DNA from: Neobacillus citreus
GTDB lineage: Bacteria; Bacillota; Bacilli; Bacillales; Cytobacillaceae
DNA: 64,000 bases
Reading direction: 5' to 3'
Assembly (NCBI RefSeq): GCF_018343545.2
Contig: NZ_JAGYPE020000023.1
Location: 1-64,000 of the forward strand
The notes under the pieces are model-generated. The model was not told the origin of the DNA and made no database searches. It worked only from the letters and a program-made list of their open reading frames with translations. The position numbers were made by a program, and so were the translations under genes. Each line of letters starts with the position of its first letter. Position 1 is the stretch's first letter. This document shows, piece after piece, positions 63,043 to 64,000 of this stretch.

Positions 63043-63055
63043 TGAGGTGAGAAGA

Positions 63056-63508
63056 ATGAAGAAAAATACGTTAGTTCTCCTCGGGGGATTTATTATTGCC
63101 GGTGCAATTGTTTTTCTCTTAATGGCTGCCACTCCAGGTTCGAGCGGAATTGAATTAACCTTAAAAGATCTCTTGGCCACCCAAGATGAGCACGAAGATG
63201 ATTTTGTAACCGTTGAAGGACTTTTAATCGAAGACTCTATTAAATGGAATCCTGACAAAATAGAGTTGAAATTTGATGTGAAAGACAACGAAGGACATAT
63301 CATGCATGTTATTCATAATGGGCCAAAGCCTGACAATTTCTCTGAAGGGGTAATCACTATTCTCCAAGGCTCGCCGACCAAAAAAGATACTTTCGCTGCT
63401 GAAACAGTGAAAACGAGATGCCCATCCAAATATGAAGGAAAAGACATGAAGAACTACGATCCGGAAACCCATAAGGACAAGCTGAATCAGCCACCGAAAG
63501 AAAAATAA
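63056..63508 (+). CDS. ccmE: cytochrome c maturation heme chaperone CcmE (Cys type)
   Basis: 150-aa heme chaperone with one N-terminal helix (residues 5-24) and an outer OB-fold (VTVEGLLIEDSIKWN, IELKFDVKDNEGHIMHVIHNGPKPDNFSEG). The heme-binding site C122PSKY126 has Cys in place of the usual His of H-x-x-x-Y, a variant known from archaea and some sulfate reducers. The ATG at 63056 has GAGGTGAG upstream. B. subtilis uses ResB/ResC (System II) instead, so a System I-like route here is unusual. It precedes ccmF. Confidence 0.88.
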   Translation: MKKNTLVLLGGFIIAGAIVFLLMAATPGSSGIELTLKDLLATQDEHEDDFVTVEGLLIEDSIKWNPDKIELKFDVKDNEGHIMHVIHNGPKPDNFSEGVITILQGSPTKKDTFAAETVKTRCPSKYEGKDMKNYDPETHKDKLNQPPKEK

Positions 63509-63533
63509 CAGGCAAACATAAGAAGGTGACGAA

Positions 63534-64000
63534 ATGTATCTATTTGCTAATGCGGCCATTTATATTGGATTTGCGGTTGCAATCTATTCACTCTTAGTTA
63601 TAACACTGGGAATCAGCACGAAAAATCAAAAGCTCATAAATAGTGGAAAAGGCGGAAATATTGCATTGCTAGTTTGTACGTCAATGGCTATGCTGTCGAT
63701 GTTCTACCTATTAGCTACTTCCCAATTCCAATTTGAATACGTAAAAGACTATACAAGCAGCGAACTACCGATTATTTATAAACTGACTGCCCTGTGGGCA
63801 GGTAATGCCGGCTCCTTGTTACTTTGGACATTCTTCTTAACTTTATACACCGTCATGATTGTTTTTTCAAGGAAGATGAAAGGGAACCCAATGGTTCCAT
63901 ACATTTCAGCGATCCTAATGGCCAATGCGGTTTTCTTCTTCTTTATCTTGGGATTTGTTGCAAAGCCATTTGTGTTGCTTGATGAGATCCCGCTTGAAGG
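63534..64000 (+). CDS. ccmF: heme lyase CcmF, 5' part (runs off window)
   Basis: N-terminal 155 residues of CcmF, the integral membrane heme lyase that joins heme from CcmE to apocytochrome. Hydrophobic helices alternate with loops, and the family block is LTALWAGNAGSLLLWTFFL, which corresponds to the WGGQEGS-type stretch of CcmF. AAGGTGACGAA precedes the ATG. The gene continues past base 64000, so length and the tryptophan-rich WWD domain cannot be checked. It starts 26 nt after ccmE. Confidence 0.85.
   Translation, partial: MYLFANAAIYIGFAVAIYSLLVITLGISTKNQKLINSGKGGNIALLVCTSMAMLSMFYLLATSQFQFEYVKDYTSSELPIIYKLTALWAGNAGSLLLWTFFLTLYTVMIVFSRKMKGNPMVPYISAILMANAVFFFFILGFVAKPFVLLDEIPLE

Overview
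The window reads as chromosomal DNA of a Gram-positive, low-GC member of the Bacillaceae. It has strong AGGAGG-type ribosome sites, TTG/GTG starts and U-tailed hairpin terminators. The gene order (remembered, not searched) follows the Bacillus subtilis yqfT-yqhT segment very closely. Differences from B. subtilis 168 include a B12-dependent ribonucleotide reductase, phoU in the pst operon, an Fnr gene beside sodA and a CcmE/CcmF cytochrome c assembly locus. These suggest a facultatively respiring relative such as Neobacillus; the genus is inference.

Layout. 1-620: two inverted copies of a GC-rich element with short terminal inverted repeats. 0.6-7 kb: yqfT, the zinc uptake set znuC-znuB-zur behind a Zur-box promoter, yqfW, yqfX, ispG, yqfZ and a DUF1189 gene. 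7-12.4 kb: an Fe-S Fnr-type regulator, sodA, an MFS transporter and pbpA. 12.4-17.6 kb: a six-repeat PhoP box followed by pstS-pstC-pstA-pstB-pstB-phoU. 17.9-20.5 kb: an uncharacterised three-gene operon (HTH-DUF4912, GT4 glycosyltransferase, unknown). 20.6-31.6 kb: rpmG, a 5-formyl-THF cyclo-ligase, a DUF92 protein, ldh, yqgO, gluP (probable ATT start), yqgQ, glcK, yqgU and the yqgW/X/Y group. 31.9-36.3 kb: the comG competence pseudopilus operon (probable ATT start for comGA; a dispersed repeat lies between comGB and comGC), then yqzE. 36.5-44.9 kb: yqhG/yqhH, a tandem glycine riboswitch, gcvT-gcvPA-gcvPB, a rhodanese and lipM. Lipoylation supports the glycine cleavage H protein, so these genes are functionally linked. 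45-53 kb: nrdJ with paired NrdR boxes, copZ-copA behind a CsoR-like site, and a two-component system. 53-57.9 kb: efp, yqhT, yqhR, yqhQ, yqhP and yqhO, inverted relative to the remembered B. subtilis order and lacking aroQ and mntR.

58-64 kb (runs off the end): a copper and cytochrome c biogenesis locus. It holds an HMA-SafE-cupredoxin fusion, a small membrane protein, a PCYCGC lipoprotein, a diheme cytochrome c, an unknown membrane-anchored protein, a cysteine-type CcmE and the start of CcmF. The lipoprotein frame is interrupted by one in-frame TGA. It then continues for 44 well-formed codons, so that the protein reads U-x-x-C. A GC-rich stem-loop with G in its apical loop begins 14 nt after the TGA. 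This is the strongest discovery candidate in the window: a probable selenocysteine-containing redox lipoprotein inside a cytochrome c/copper assembly operon.

A 112-bp dispersed element (17667, 26438, 52987), always downstream of an operon terminator and in the same orientation, is a second unexplained structure. No tRNA, rRNA, CRISPR array, transposase or prophage gene was seen.
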